DNA of 64,000 bases from Avena insularis (Eukaryota; Streptophyta; Magnoliopsida; Poales; Poaceae): NCBI GenBank assembly GCA_023614405.1, contig CM042684.1:532378682-532442681 (forward strand), read 5' to 3'. Position 1 is the stretch's first letter; each line of letters begins with the position of its first letter. Below are positions 21,159 to 32,216 of the stretch, in pieces. Both the position numbers and the translations under genes were made by a program. Below the pieces are notes generated by a model that saw nothing but the letters and a program-made list of their open reading frames with translations, did not search any database and had not been told where the DNA came from.

Positions 21159-23100
21159 ATGACTACTCTTGAAAACACTAAATTGTGTGACTTCACTAGC
21201 ACCAACAACAATGATTTTATGAGCACACCTATTGCTCCACCTGTGGCTAAAAATACTTTCTTTGAGATAAAACCTGCTTTGCTCAATCTTATTATGAGAG
21301 AGCAATTTTCTGGTATTGGTAATGAAGATGTTGCTTCCCATCTAAATAACTTTGTTGAACTTTGTGAGATGCAAAAGCATAAGGATATAGATGGTGATAT
21401 TATTAAACTAAAATTGTTTCCTTTCTCCTTGAGAGGAAAAGCTAAAGAATGGTTGAATTCCTTAACTAGGAATAGTATTGATTCTTGGACTAAATGCAAA
21501 GATGCTTTTATTGGAAAATATTATCCTCCTGCTAAGATTATATCCATGAGAAGTGAAATAATGAAGTTTAAACAACTTGATAATGAGCATGTTTCTCAAG
21601 CTTGGGAAAGAATGAAATCTTTGGTTAAGAATTGTCCCACTCATGGACTGACTGCTTGGATGATCATCCAAACTTTTTATGTAGGATTGAACTATTCTTC
21701 AAGGAACCTATTGGATTCTGCGGCTGGAGGTACCTTTATGACCATCACTTTGGGTGCTGCAACAAAACTTTTGGACAATATGATGGTTAATTATTCTGAA
21801 TGGCATACTGAGAGAGCTCCACAAGGTAAGAAGGTAAAATTCTGTTGAGGAAACCTCCTCCTTGAGTGATAAGATTGATACAATTATGTCTATGCTTGTT
21901 AATGGGAAAGCCCATATTGATCCAAACAATGTTCCTTTAGCCTCTTTGGTTGCTCAAGAAGAGCAAGTTGATGTGAACTTCATAAAAAATAACAACTTTG
22001 GCAACAATGCTTATGGTAATAATGCTTATAGGAACAATTTTGGTAACAACAATTATAAGCCATATCCTCCCAACAATGGTAATGCTTATGGAAATTCTTA
22101 CAACAACAATAAGAGTGCTCCCTCTGAACTTGAAGTTATGCTTAAAGAGTTTATTAGTAAACAAACTGCTTTCAATAAAACTATTGAGGAAAAACTCTCT
22201 AATGTTGAAAGAAATATAGCATCTTTGGCTGAAGCTCAATCTACTTTGAATAAAATGGCTGCTAAACCTGAAACTAATGAGAATCCCTTTGCAGCTACTA
22301 ATGCCATACAAGTAAGAATTGATGAAAATGTTAGACTATTAGCTGAATTACATGCTAAGTGGGAAAGAGAAGATGAAATTGCTAGAAACATTAGTGTTTC
22401 AACTATTACCACCACTAGTGTTGAGGCTAGTAATAGTTCTACTACTTTAGATGATAAAGTTGATTTTGATCTTGATGGTTGCAATATCTCTGAAGTTATT
22501 AAGTTCCTACAAAAGCTTGCTAAAAGTCCTAATGCTAGTGCTATGAACATGGCCTTTACGAAACACATTATTGATGCTCTCATAAAGATTAAAGAAGAAA
22601 AGGTGAAACATAAAGCTTCTATTCCTATAAAACAAGAAGATGGTTGGGAACCCATCATTAATATGAAAGTGAATGACTTTGATTTCAAAGCTTTATGTGA
22701 ACTTGATAGTAGTGTTTCTATTATGCCTAGAAGGATTTATGATATGCTTGATTTGCCTCCTCTTGAAGATTGTTATTTGAATGTCCCACTTGATGATAAT
22801 GCTAAAAAGAAACTCATGGGGAGTCTTAATGATGTCCTTATTATGGTTAACGATTCCTATGTCCCCGTTGATTTCTATGTTTTGGATGTTGAATACAATG
22901 CTTCTTGTCCTATTACTTTGGGAAGACCTTTTCTTAGAACTATTGGTGCCATCATTGATATGAAAGAAGGCACCATTAAATATCAAATCCCACTCAAGAA
23001 AGGTATAGAACACTTCCCTAAAAAGAGAGAAAATATTTCTTTTGCTTCTCCTATGAAAACAAAATTTGGTCTTAATACTTCTTCATTTGAGAACACTTGA
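21159..23100 (+). pseudogene. gag-protease polyprotein of internal B, one frameshift
   Basis: A nearly complete gag-protease gene: a 229-codon frame from ATG 21159, then a 412-codon frame from about 21862. They are separated by a single extra base near 21837 in an A-run. Gag is of Athila type (FEIKPALLNLI, LFPFSLRGKAKEWLNSL, AWERMKSLVKNCPTHGL, LDSAAGGTFM). An Asn/Tyr-rich low-complexity segment follows (about 21990-22110), then a coiled segment. A retropepsin-like domain comes last (ALCELDSSVSIMP near 22695, LGRPFLRTIGAIID near 22920). The motif reads LDSS where D-[ST]-G is usual, so protease activity is doubtful. The ORF stops at 23100, and no RT, RNase H or integrase exists downstream. It would depend on an autonomous partner. 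Confidence 0.85.
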
Positions 23101-25787
23101 TTCTTTCTTTGCTTCTTATGCCTAACTTAAAGGCGTTAAAGAAAAGTACTTGTTGGAAGATAACCCAAGAGTTTTAGATGAGTCTTGGAAGTTATTATCT
23201 CTGTAATAACCTCTCCTTATCCTTTTTATTTGCTTTTTTTGCGCCAAGAGTAACCTCTAATGAGAGTGAAGTAATGATTGGGAAAGTTGCTGTCCGGAAA
23301 CAGATTTCTGTGCTTCACTGTAAAAATTCCTGAGAGAGCTCTGTACGTCGGATTGAGCTGTAATTTTTTGTGCTTCTGCCCCAGGTTGTTATCTAACTTT
23401 AGTTAGTTCAACACTTTTTAATTTGAGCAAAAGAAGGTCTTCGAAAAAATTCGTCTTTATCTGCTGGTCTGTTTTGACAGATTTCTGCTATTTTCTGCAT
23501 TTGCTTCTTGTTAGTTCCTTCTTGAGTTCCTTTGGGGAATTGAGATTTTTGAGGGAAGTGCTACAGTATCTAGTGTTCTAATGGAAGTTTATTTGGTGTT
23601 AGAACTGAACCTTGAGACTTATTTATCTTAAGTGCACAAATGTTGCTAATAAGATTGTGTGAAGTTTTGTATGAAGGAAAAATTTCAGGTGTATGGAAGG
23701 AATGAGTAATGAGATGAAGGATGGACTAAAGCTCAAGCTTGGGGATGCCACGCGTGTCACCCCAAGAAATATCCAAGAAGTACAAGCGTCAAATCTTGGG
23801 GATGTCCAAGGCATTCCCCTTCTTCATCAATAAAAATTCCAGGTTTCTTCCAAACGCTTCATTTTTATTGTTTCATGCACAGTTGTGTTTTTCTTGGAGC
23901 GTCTTCTTTTTCGTTTTTGTTTTGATTTTTAGTTTGCTTGGTTTGCTTAGTTTTCTGAATAAATTGGTTGGACCCCCTCTTTCACACTTTGGTTTGCAAA
24001 TAGTTTTGTTTGCTTTGGAAAAGAGTAGGAAAGTTCATGCTTATATGGTAAGAAGAGCTCGTTTTAGACTGTGGCCTATGCTTTGTCATGCCATGCTTGA
24101 TATTATTTTGGCTTTATGCTTAGTATTCTTTGCGGTAGCATGACTTGTTATAAACAATTGATATTGCTTAATGTGCCTTGGATGAATCATGCGTTGTTTT
24201 AGCATATTAAAGCATAGTATAGTGGTATTCTCCTTTGATGTTTTATTTGGGTTGACTTGGCACATGCTCACACCATGTATGACTATCTCAAGTCACCATA
24301 GACTTTATGATCCTTTAGTTTTCAACTTGTAGTATCACTTTATGCTTTGATCAATGATGTTTTGTCGCTCTGCATGATTATGGCCATTATTGCTCTCTTA
24401 GTTTGTCGCTCCCAGTCTTTTGCTAGCCTCCACAACAAAGTATGAGTTCCACTCATGCATCCAACTCCCTAAACCAAGTTATTCCAAAGAGTCCACCATA
24501 CCTACCTACTATCTTATGTTATTCCAAGTATATTCATGATTTTGTTTACCTTCCACCTGTTATGAGAAAACTAGTGATTAAAGCTCTCACGAACTTGATG
24601 GCACACTTTACTTTTTTGCCTATAATAAACTTGAACCATTGGGTCCTTCTTTGTTGCGTATATGCTTGCACTTTATAAGTTGAAATTAGCAGAACCATGT
24701 TTCATGGGGAATGCTTTCAACATTGCACTTGTACTTTGTACCCCGTTGATATTATGTTCTTTTGCTTACGGATCCCGGCGGTGTGAAATAAAAGTGGAAC
24801 TTGTAAGATCATGGAGTTTGTATGTGTGTTAGAGAACGCTGGGCGCTAGCCTAAGCCATGCCTAATCATGGTGGAAACTTGCAGCATCACCATAATGAGC
24901 ACTCTATGAAGCATCCTCAATAAAAACCTATGCAAATAGCAAATAAAAAGATCGCTGAGATGCTCATTGTCTGCTTGCCTTGTCATTTTGATTATGGGAA
25001 AGCTCCCATATCATGTGCAAGGGGTACCCAGTTGGCGGTTCTTAATGATACACATATACTTACAATGACAAGAGCTTACTCGTGACTGAAGTTGAGTAGC
25101 ATGAGGATCGGTCTTCTTAAGTAAGGGGCATCAGATTTCGGTTTATAACTTGTCAAGCATATCCTCTTAGTTGTGTCACTTTAACCTTAATCACCTTCAA
25201 GATGCTTATGATAGGGGAAACGAGAGCTGAAAGCTACAAGTACCATAATTTTTGGAAGCTCTTTATGAGACTTGAATCCCTACTTCCTTTTACAAAAGGC
25301 TTTTCTTCCACCATTATATTGAGTCTCCACCTTCTATCTTTATGCACCTACTTTGAGAGCATAGTGGCCATTCTTAGTTCTATGTGCATTATCCCAAGTG
25401 ATGCATAACTTGTTATTGCTTGTTTGAAACTATTGTATCTAGTCACTTATGAACTTTGAAGGTGTCCTATGCATTTAGATTTGCTACTCTATTGAGGGAC
25501 AAGCTGAATACTTCGATGCTATGTTTTCTTTATGTGAAACAAACAAACGTCTTGCAAAGCATTGTTATTCATGAATCTTTTGTTTGTGCCTTTTCATGTT
25601 GCATCATAGTTTCTTTGCTTATTGCTAGAACTTTGTCTTTCATGTTATGATTGAAGTACTATGATCCCAGCTTTGAATGTTTTGCAAACACTTTGATCAA
25701 GTCTTTGATGGTGCATGTCACCTCAAAAATTATTTCTTTTTATCACTTACCTACTCGAGGACGAGCAGGAGTTAAGCTTGGGGATGT
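23101..25787 (+). other. Non-coding 3' part of internal B with polypurine tract
   Basis: About 2.7 kb without convincing genes. It ends in a purine-rich tract AAGCTTGGGGATG (25774-25786) right before LTR3, the expected plus-strand priming site. Short open frames here show no family features. Confidence 0.75.
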
Positions 25788-27375
25788 TGATACATTGCAA
25801 ATGTATCTATAATTTTTGATGTTCCATGCTTGGTTTTATCCACTTTCTTGTGTTTTGTTCCAACTTTGGAGTACTTTTATTATGATTTCTTGGACTAACC
25901 TAATAACAAGAGCTACAGTGCCATCTGCCTGTTTTCTGCTGTTTTTGGTTCGAGGAAAGTCAGAAAATGAATATTCTCGGAATTGGACGGGACAAAAGCC
26001 AAAGTGCCTATTTTTCCTGTAGGGATCAAGTGCCAGAATACGAGACGGAGAGGGGCCAGGGACCGGCCACACCACCTGGCCGTGCGGCTAGGCTTGGCCC
26101 ATGCCAAGAGGTGGTCTGGCCGACCCCAGCACCCCCTCGGCCTCTCCTTCCGCCTATAAGTTGCCCTCGGGACATAAACCCTAGGGACCCGATCAAAAAT
26201 CCACGAAAGAGTCTGTAGCCTCCGTCGTCTCTGTACCTAGATCGAGGGGATCTGAAGCTCTTCCCGGCACCCTACTGGAGAGGGGAATTCACCCTAGAGG
26301 CCTTCTTCATCACCATGCAAGCCTCCGGTGTGATGCGTGAGTAGTTCATCCTTGGACTACGGATCCATGTAGTAGCTAGATGGCTGGTTTCTCCTCCTTT
26401 GTGCTTTCATGTTTAGATCTTATGAGCTCCGTTCATGATCAAGATCATCTATTTGTAATTCATACATGTTGTGTTTGCGGGGATCCGATGGATATTGAGA
26501 TGCTATTTCAGATTGATTATTGATTCTATCATGTCTTAGTTATTTGAGATCTTGCATGCTTTCCGTTGTTAGTAGCTATCTTGGCCAAGTAGATGCTAGC
26601 AACTCCAAGAGTTAGTATTTATGCTCGATAGTGGGTTCATGCCTCTGGTAATCTAGGGAAGTGACAGCAATCTCTAAGGTACTAGATGTGTTGTTGCTAC
26701 TAGGGAGAAAACAACGATCTTTTGTTCATAGAACAATCGTATTGTTTACTTTACACGCAGTTCGTAAAGCAATAATCTGTTGCTTGCAACTTAATCGGAG
26801 GGGTTTGGATGATAACCGAAGGTGGATTATTAGTCATAGATGCGTTGGATGGCGGTCTATGTATTATGTTGTAATGCCCAATCAAGTCTCAAAGGAGTCA
26901 AGATGATTAGTATATGCATGTATTGCTTTCGGTGTTTGTCAATTGCCCGCTGTAATTTGTTCACCCAAAGATGTTATCTATCTAAGGAGAGCCACCTCTA
27001 GTGAACTATGGATCCCGGTCCTTGTCTTTTCCATACAATCTACAATCTTTTACTGCTTTGTGTTTACTTTCTGCAAACTTTTACTTCTTTCCATTCGATA
27101 CGTTTAATCCTTTGTTTTCCGCAAAACACGGTGAGATTGACAACCTCATCGCAAGTTGGGGACAAAGTTCTGTGGTTGTGTTGTGCAGGTCTCCATGTTG
27201 CTACTAGCACCAGTAGTGCGCCCTACCAAAGCTCAGCTAGTAACACCTTGGAGTTGTTTCCTTGCTCCTACTGGTTCGATAACCTTGGTTTCATAACTGA
27301 GGGAAAACTTGTTGTTGTGCTCACCATACCTTCCTCTTGGGGTTCCCAACGAGATCGACATATTTTGAGCCATCA
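25788..27375 (+). repeat. LTR3 (3' LTR of the Athila-type complex)
   Basis: The 1588-bp LTR starts TGATACATTG and ends GAGCCATCA. It is closely similar to LTR2 through most of its length. After it, the Copia RT coding sequence resumes at 27376. Its last segment (GACATATTTTGAGCCATCA) resembles LTR1 more than LTR2, which suggests it is mixed or related to the outer element. Confidence 0.9.
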
Positions 27376-28380
27376 ATACCTAGGAAGTGATGCAGAGGAC
27401 CTAAGTCTTTCATGGCAAATTCACAACTTAAAGTGTGGATGATAGACTGAATAAGGGCACGTGTGGAGGCTGTGAGAATTATATCATCGACATATAAGAG
27501 AAGATAAGCTGTGTTGGACCTGGAGTGAAGAGTGAATATAGAAGTATCAGATTTGGATTCAGAAAAACCGATGGATTTAGCAAAGGAGGAAAAACGTTGA
27601 AACTAGGCACGAGGAGCTTGTTTTAAAACCGTAGAGAGATTTGAGGAGATGACAGACATGATTAGGATGTGAAGGATCAACAAAGATAGAAGGGATATTG
27701 ACTATAAACCTCCTCATCAAGGTTTCCATGGAGAAATGCATTTTTGACATCTAATTGATGTATTGACCAGTTGTTAGAAAGAGAAATAGAAAGAACAACG
27801 TGGATGGTGGCTGGTTTGACTACATGACTGAAGGTTTCATCAAAGTCTATGCTCGGCTGCTGAGTGAAGCCACGAACAACCCACCGTGCTTTGTGGCGAG
27901 AGAGAGAACCATCGATGTTTTGTTTGTGATGAAAAATCCACTTGCCACTGGCAATGTTAGCACCTGGGGGAGGAGGAGCAAGTGTCCAGGTGCGATTGGC
28001 CATGAGAGCATCGTATTCCTCCTGCATGGCTAGATGCCATGAAGTGCCAGAAGAGCTGGAAAATAGGTTTGAGGAATATGGGAGGAGACCGTAACGGATA
28101 GATTGAGTTTTTCTGGTGGTCCTGGTAGACGACCTATCATACTACATGTGCGATGAGTAGGGGGAGGGAGGTCAGGTCGAGGTGAAACCACGACAGAGAT
28201 GTCTGTCATGGCAGAGAAAGTGGAGGGTGGGGATGCCGCGGCAAGAGTTCTTGTCACTGGGTGGTATGCCGCGGCAGAGAATAACATATGGGAGTCTACC
28301 GCAGCAGGAGTTTATGACGTGTGTTTGCCTGCCGCGGCAGAGATTTGAGGGGGATTTTCTACCGTGGCAGGGAGCTAGGG
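27376..28380 (-). pseudogene. Copia reverse transcriptase N-terminal part and INT-RT linker, decayed
   Basis: The minus strand encodes Copia RT. Motifs include MQEEYDALMANRTW (28027), GKWIFHHKQNIDGSL, the LDVKNAFLHGNLDEEVY box (about 27720), and LYVDDIILTA near 27490 with YVDD intact. It ends at GPLHHFLG, exactly where the Gypsy element inserted. The linker at 28200-28350 is a low-complexity region in which a CCGCGGCA motif recurs about five times (Ala-rich translation). Frames change near 27676. Confidence 0.85.
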
Positions 28381-29730
28381 TGATTTGTGCGAGTAAGAAG
28401 AGAGGGTGGAAATATTGGCTGGAGTGTTTATGGCGTCAAGGATGGGTGGGTCAAATATGTCGAAGGGTTGTGGATGTGATGGTTGTTGAGTGGAGGCGTA
28501 AGGGAAAGTGGACTCATCGAAAGTAACATGCCGAGAAATTAGAATTCGGCGAGTGGTAAGGTCTAGATAGCGGTATCCTTTATGCCTGGGAGGGTAGCCA
28601 AGAAAAACACATTTGGTGGATCGAGGAGCGAGTTTGTGAGTAGCGGTTAAGGAGGTTCATAGCATAGACAACCAAAGACACGGAGATGATCATAGGTAGA
28701 GTGAGTACCGAAGAGTATATTGTGAGGTGTATTTTTTTAGAGGGCAGTGGAGGGTCGCATATTTATGAGATACGTTGTAGTATGTAAGGCTTCGGCCCAG
28801 AGGTTTGAAGGCATGGAGGCTTGAAAGAGGATAGATCAGATGACATCATTTATTGTACGAATGGAGCGCTCGGCTGTGCCATTTTGTTGGGATGTATAGG
28901 GGCAGGAGAACCGAAAGAGTGTGACATGCTTTGTGAAGAAATCGTGGAGTTTGAGATTATCAAATTATTTCCCGTTGTCGCATTGGATTGTAAGAAGATG
29001 AAGTTGAAAGTGAGTAGTGACAAATGCATGAAAGGCGACAAACGTAGCAGAGACATCAAATTTTTTGCATAGTGGAAAGCTCCAAAAATAATGAGAAAAA
29101 TCGTCAACGATAATAAGATAGTAGACATATCCTGTGGAGCTCGGGATCGGTGAGGTCCATAAATCACAATGTAAGTTCAAATGGATGACTAGTGGTAGAT
29201 TGTGAAGAGTGAAACGGGAGCCTAACATGTTAGCCTAATTAACATGCATGACACAACGAGGGTCTTGATTTATTGGCGGAGGCCATCTTGGATGGATGAA
29301 GAGTCATTCTGGTGTGGAGGCTTGGATGTCCAAGACGGTGATGCCAGGTGTCGTGGGAGGTGATGGCGAGGTGGGCTTCGGCATTGGTGGAGTTGCAGAG
29401 AGTGTAGAGGGGACCCGGGCTATCACATCTAAGGATCACGGTCCTATGGGGAAGAGCCTTCACCAAAAAACCAAGAGGATCAAATTCGATTGTGCAATCG
29501 TTGTCGGATGTGAATTGATGAACAGAAATAAGGTTTTTAATAATATGAGGAACTAACAATATGTTGCTGAGGTAGAGAGGTTTGGAGAGAGATTGAAGAG
29601 TTTTGGATCCTATGTGTATGACAGGGAGGGTGGCACCATTACCAACACTGGCGGATTGTGGAGGAGAGGGACGGAGGGAGTGAAAATTACCAGGATCAGA
29701 TGCCATATGGGAGGAGGTGCCAGTGTCCAT
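28381..29730 (-). pseudogene. Copia protease and integrase, decayed
   Basis: From 29730 downward on the minus strand there is a protease DTGTSSHM active site. The GAG-pre-integrase zinc-binding segment WHHRLGHPS...CHAC follows (about 29250-29330). The integrase core is at 28965-29228 (DDFSHYFWSFPL, then the IQCDNGK motif). The QQNGTAERSIRT-type block lies near 28830-28880. Frame interruptions lie between the protease and integrase cores and in the C-terminal part. Confidence 0.85.
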
Positions 29731-29737
29731 GCACCAG

Positions 29738-30960
29738 TCATTGTCGGGGATCTACAAGTTGTGGAGGGCGGCAAGTAGGGCGGGGTCGATCTGCTGCTAT
29801 TGTTGTTGCTACTGCTGGTGAGGGTGAACTTGTCCTTGAGCGGTGTAGGCCTAGGGCATCATGCCGGGGCATGGGCCGAGGAGGCTGGTGGAGAGTGCGT
29901 ATGGGTCTGCCATGGAGCTTGTTGAAGCTGCTATTGAAAGGCCCGAGTGGGAGTGCCTGTCTAGGGATTGTACTGCCAGGGTGTGTCGCGACCACGGCCG
30001 TGTCCACCGTGACCACCGCGGTGGAAGGAGTTGTTGAATTAGCCGTAGCCGCGTCCATCACCGCCCCGGAGAAATCATAGGAGACACGATCGCCTCGGGA
30101 GTTGGTGTTGCCTCGTGGAGAGCGCTCATGCTCCGCATGTTCACGCTCGGCGATCACGTTGTTGCTACTAGCCCAGAGGGCCGTAGAGGCGGCGTTTCTG
30201 GCATCTATGGGATGTTGTGTCTCCTCGAGGATGAGTGTTGAGCATGTTTGAAGGAAAGATGGAAAGGGGAGCTGAAACGGAAGGAACAAATGCAGGTGGG
30301 CGTAAGTGTCATTGTGACCACAAAGAAGCGTCATAACCAGAGTCTCGTTGCTGATGGGTTGGCCGATGTCGGTGAGGAAGTTAGCCAGGGTCTTGAGCTT
30401 CGCACAGTAGTCGTTGATGGAGAGGTCGCCTTGTGGGGTGTTGTGGAAGTCCGGCTCGAGCTGGATGGCACGATGTTTCTTGTTGTTACGGAAGAGGTTC
30501 TCGATGGCGTCCCAGATCATTCGAGCGGTAGAGCCTGGCCGCATGACAACGACGAATAGGTCGGTGGAGATGGAGTTGTAGATCTAGGAGAGGACGGTGA
30601 AGTCATCACATCCCCAATCTAAGGTGGGGGAGGTGTCGGAGGGTGTGGCTTCCCCCATGATGTGTTGCGATAAACCGTAGCGACCAAGAGCGATGATGAA
30701 GAGTTCACGCCAGGGGGTGTAGTTGCCGCTGTTGAGTCCAAGGTGATGGGAACATGAAGCTTGATGGAGGTGGCATAGGTGGAAGGGCTAGGTAGAGGAG
30801 CAGTGTTGAGCTAGGTGATGGGGCAGTTAGGGCGGTCGTTGTGCTGGGATCGGCAGCCTGGCCGGTGGCTAGTTGGGAGAGTCGGGCCGCACGCGCTGTC
30901 GAGTTCTTCGGTGCGGATAGCGAGCTCGCGCTCCTTGGCGGCGATCTCATCAGGAGTCAT
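29738..30960 (-). pseudogene. Copia gag, with in-frame stops
   Basis: The expected start is the ATG at 30960 (MTPDEIAAKERE), about 75 bp after the primer binding site. One in-frame TAG near 30811 and another near 30583 interrupt it. The conserved gag core (UBN2-like) is in the 268-codon frame at 29738-30544: ARMIWDAIENLFRNNKKHRA, then GDLSINDYCAKLKTLAN, then TLILEE. The C-terminal part is Ser/Pro/Arg-rich and leads to the protease frame. Confidence 0.82.
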
Positions 30961-31021
30961 GGTGGGGAAGGATAGGAGGAAGGGGTCTAGGGTTTTGGGA
31001 GGGGGGTTTAGGATGCGGCAT

Positions 31022-31033
31022 GCTCTGATACCA
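31022..31033 (-). other. Copia primer binding site (tRNA-iMet)
   Basis: The complement reads TGGTATCAGAGC, the classical plant initiator-tRNA-Met primer site, immediately adjoining the 5' LTR. Confidence 0.9.
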
Positions 31034-31219
31034 TGTGGTTTGGCAAAACAACTCAGTCTACTCAATAGCATGCCTCGAGACCTTCCTCCTCTTTATATAG
31101 ACAAGTTACAAGGATGGACTTGTGTCTCAAGTCAAGGTTACAAGAATTCTAATACAAGAAAAGGATCCTAACTAAATTAGGTAGGCAATATGCGATGAGA
31201 GTCGGTTAGTCCCTCTACA
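31034..31219 (-). repeat. 5' LTR of the Copia element
   Basis: The 186-bp partner of 12150-12344. The inner edge is fixed by the primer binding site. The outer edge is either 31219 (TACA) or 31214, if CTACA is the target duplication. Confidence 0.85.
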
Positions 31220-32205
31220 AATTGTCCATCTTTTGCTACATATAGCGAAAGCCGGTTCGCTCTAGAAAATATAACAAAAAATGGCTCACCGGGAGCACAC
31301 GTCGGAGACCTCTCCGGAGGCTCTATAGCAAAAAAATGTGCTAATGTAGGAAAACTCAATTTCGCCAAACACATCGACAGTGGCATTGCCAGAGATTCTC
31401 GTCGAAGACCTTGTACCCAAAAAAAAATTAGATCGTAACAAAAACTTTATAGTATTGCAGAAAAACACATGAACGGTGTAGCAAAAACTTTCATCGGTTA
31501 GCAAAAAATATTTGTTCATATTATGCAAGTCCACGAAAACGCACGTAGCAAAAATTCCAACGAACTTTTGTAGCAGCGCCACCATGCCTTTGTAGCAGCT
31601 GCGTCATGCTATGGTAGAAGTCGTCCTGCCGTTGTAGCGGCGTCGGCCAGCCATTTTAGCTACGTCGTTGTGCCATTGTAGCAACGATGCCGTGCTATGG
31701 GAACAATGCTCCTGTACTATCGTAGCAAGGAGAGGATTTGGGGGTTATTCATAGGTGTCGATACATGGCCGTAGCAGCCATAACCTAGCCTTCCTGCAGA
31801 GTCGCCGCAACGCTGTCATCGCCAGAACCCATGCTCACATCCACGGTAGTCGCCTCGCCTAAAAGCAGCACCACCGTCCTCTGCAAGGTTGTTGGAGAGA
31901 TGGAGCAAGGCCATGGCGGAGGCCACAGGCATCGCGCGGCAAAGGGTGGAGGCCACAGTTGTCGTGCGGCAAAGGGCGGCTGCGCGCGGCAATTGCGACA
32001 AGTCGTGGCAAGGATGGCGGCAGCAAGGGCGGAAAGGACGGTGGCCGCGCGTTGCGGCAAGGACAGCGGTGGCAAGGAAGAAGGCCACGGGAGAGGAGAC
32101 ACGCTATCGTGGGTGGGCCCTCCGTGTCCCCGAGCGAGCAATGACTCGGGGATGACTCGGGGATCGTTTCGTTTGACCCCCCGCGAGAGGTGGATCCATT
32201 TCCTT
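31220..32205. mobile_element. DNA-transposon-like sequence rich in GTAGCA motifs
   Basis: Continuation of 12012-12149 after the Copia element. GTAGCA / TGTAGC(A) and TTTGCTACA motifs recur more than ten times between 31230 and 31780. A GC-rich purine-biased stretch (31900-32100) and an ACTCGGGGATG direct repeat near 32143-32165 follow. Open frames such as 31831-32238 are low-complexity Arg/Gly/Ala sequences and are not annotated as genes. The superfamily is unknown to me. Confidence 0.4.
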
Positions 32206-32216
32206 CAAGTAGGCAT

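Larger units (their letters stand above)
13195..27375 (+). mobile_element. Athila-type Gypsy complex with three LTRs and two internal regions
   Basis: The structure is LTR1 (13195-14750), internal A (14751 to about 19245), an inverted LTR fragment (about 19246-19389), LTR2 (19390-20997), internal B (20998-25787) and LTR3 (25788-27375), all forward except the fragment. The outer flanks are ATGCC (13190-13194) and ATACC (27376-27380), a 4-of-5 target duplication. Removing the complex restores the Copia RT reading frame. Both internals encode only gag and protease; neither has RT or integrase, so this is a non-autonomous family. The tRNA-Asp primer site and the gag type place it in the Athila lineage, with layout like Triticeae Sabrina. 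Confidence 0.88.
12150..31219 (-). mobile_element. Ty1/Copia retrotransposon, interrupted by an Athila-type complex
   Basis: A minus-strand element with short related LTRs (12150-12344 and 31034-31219), a tRNA-iMet primer binding site and degraded gag-pol. It is split by 14,181 bp of Gypsy sequence (13195-27375); without it the element is about 4.9 kb, normal for Copia. A CTACA 5-mer at 12145-12149 recurs at 31215-31219, but there it overlaps the LTR edge, so it is only a candidate target duplication. Coding order on the minus strand is gag, protease, integrase, RT, RNase H, as in Copia. Several in-frame stops and frameshifts show it is inactive. Confidence 0.9.
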
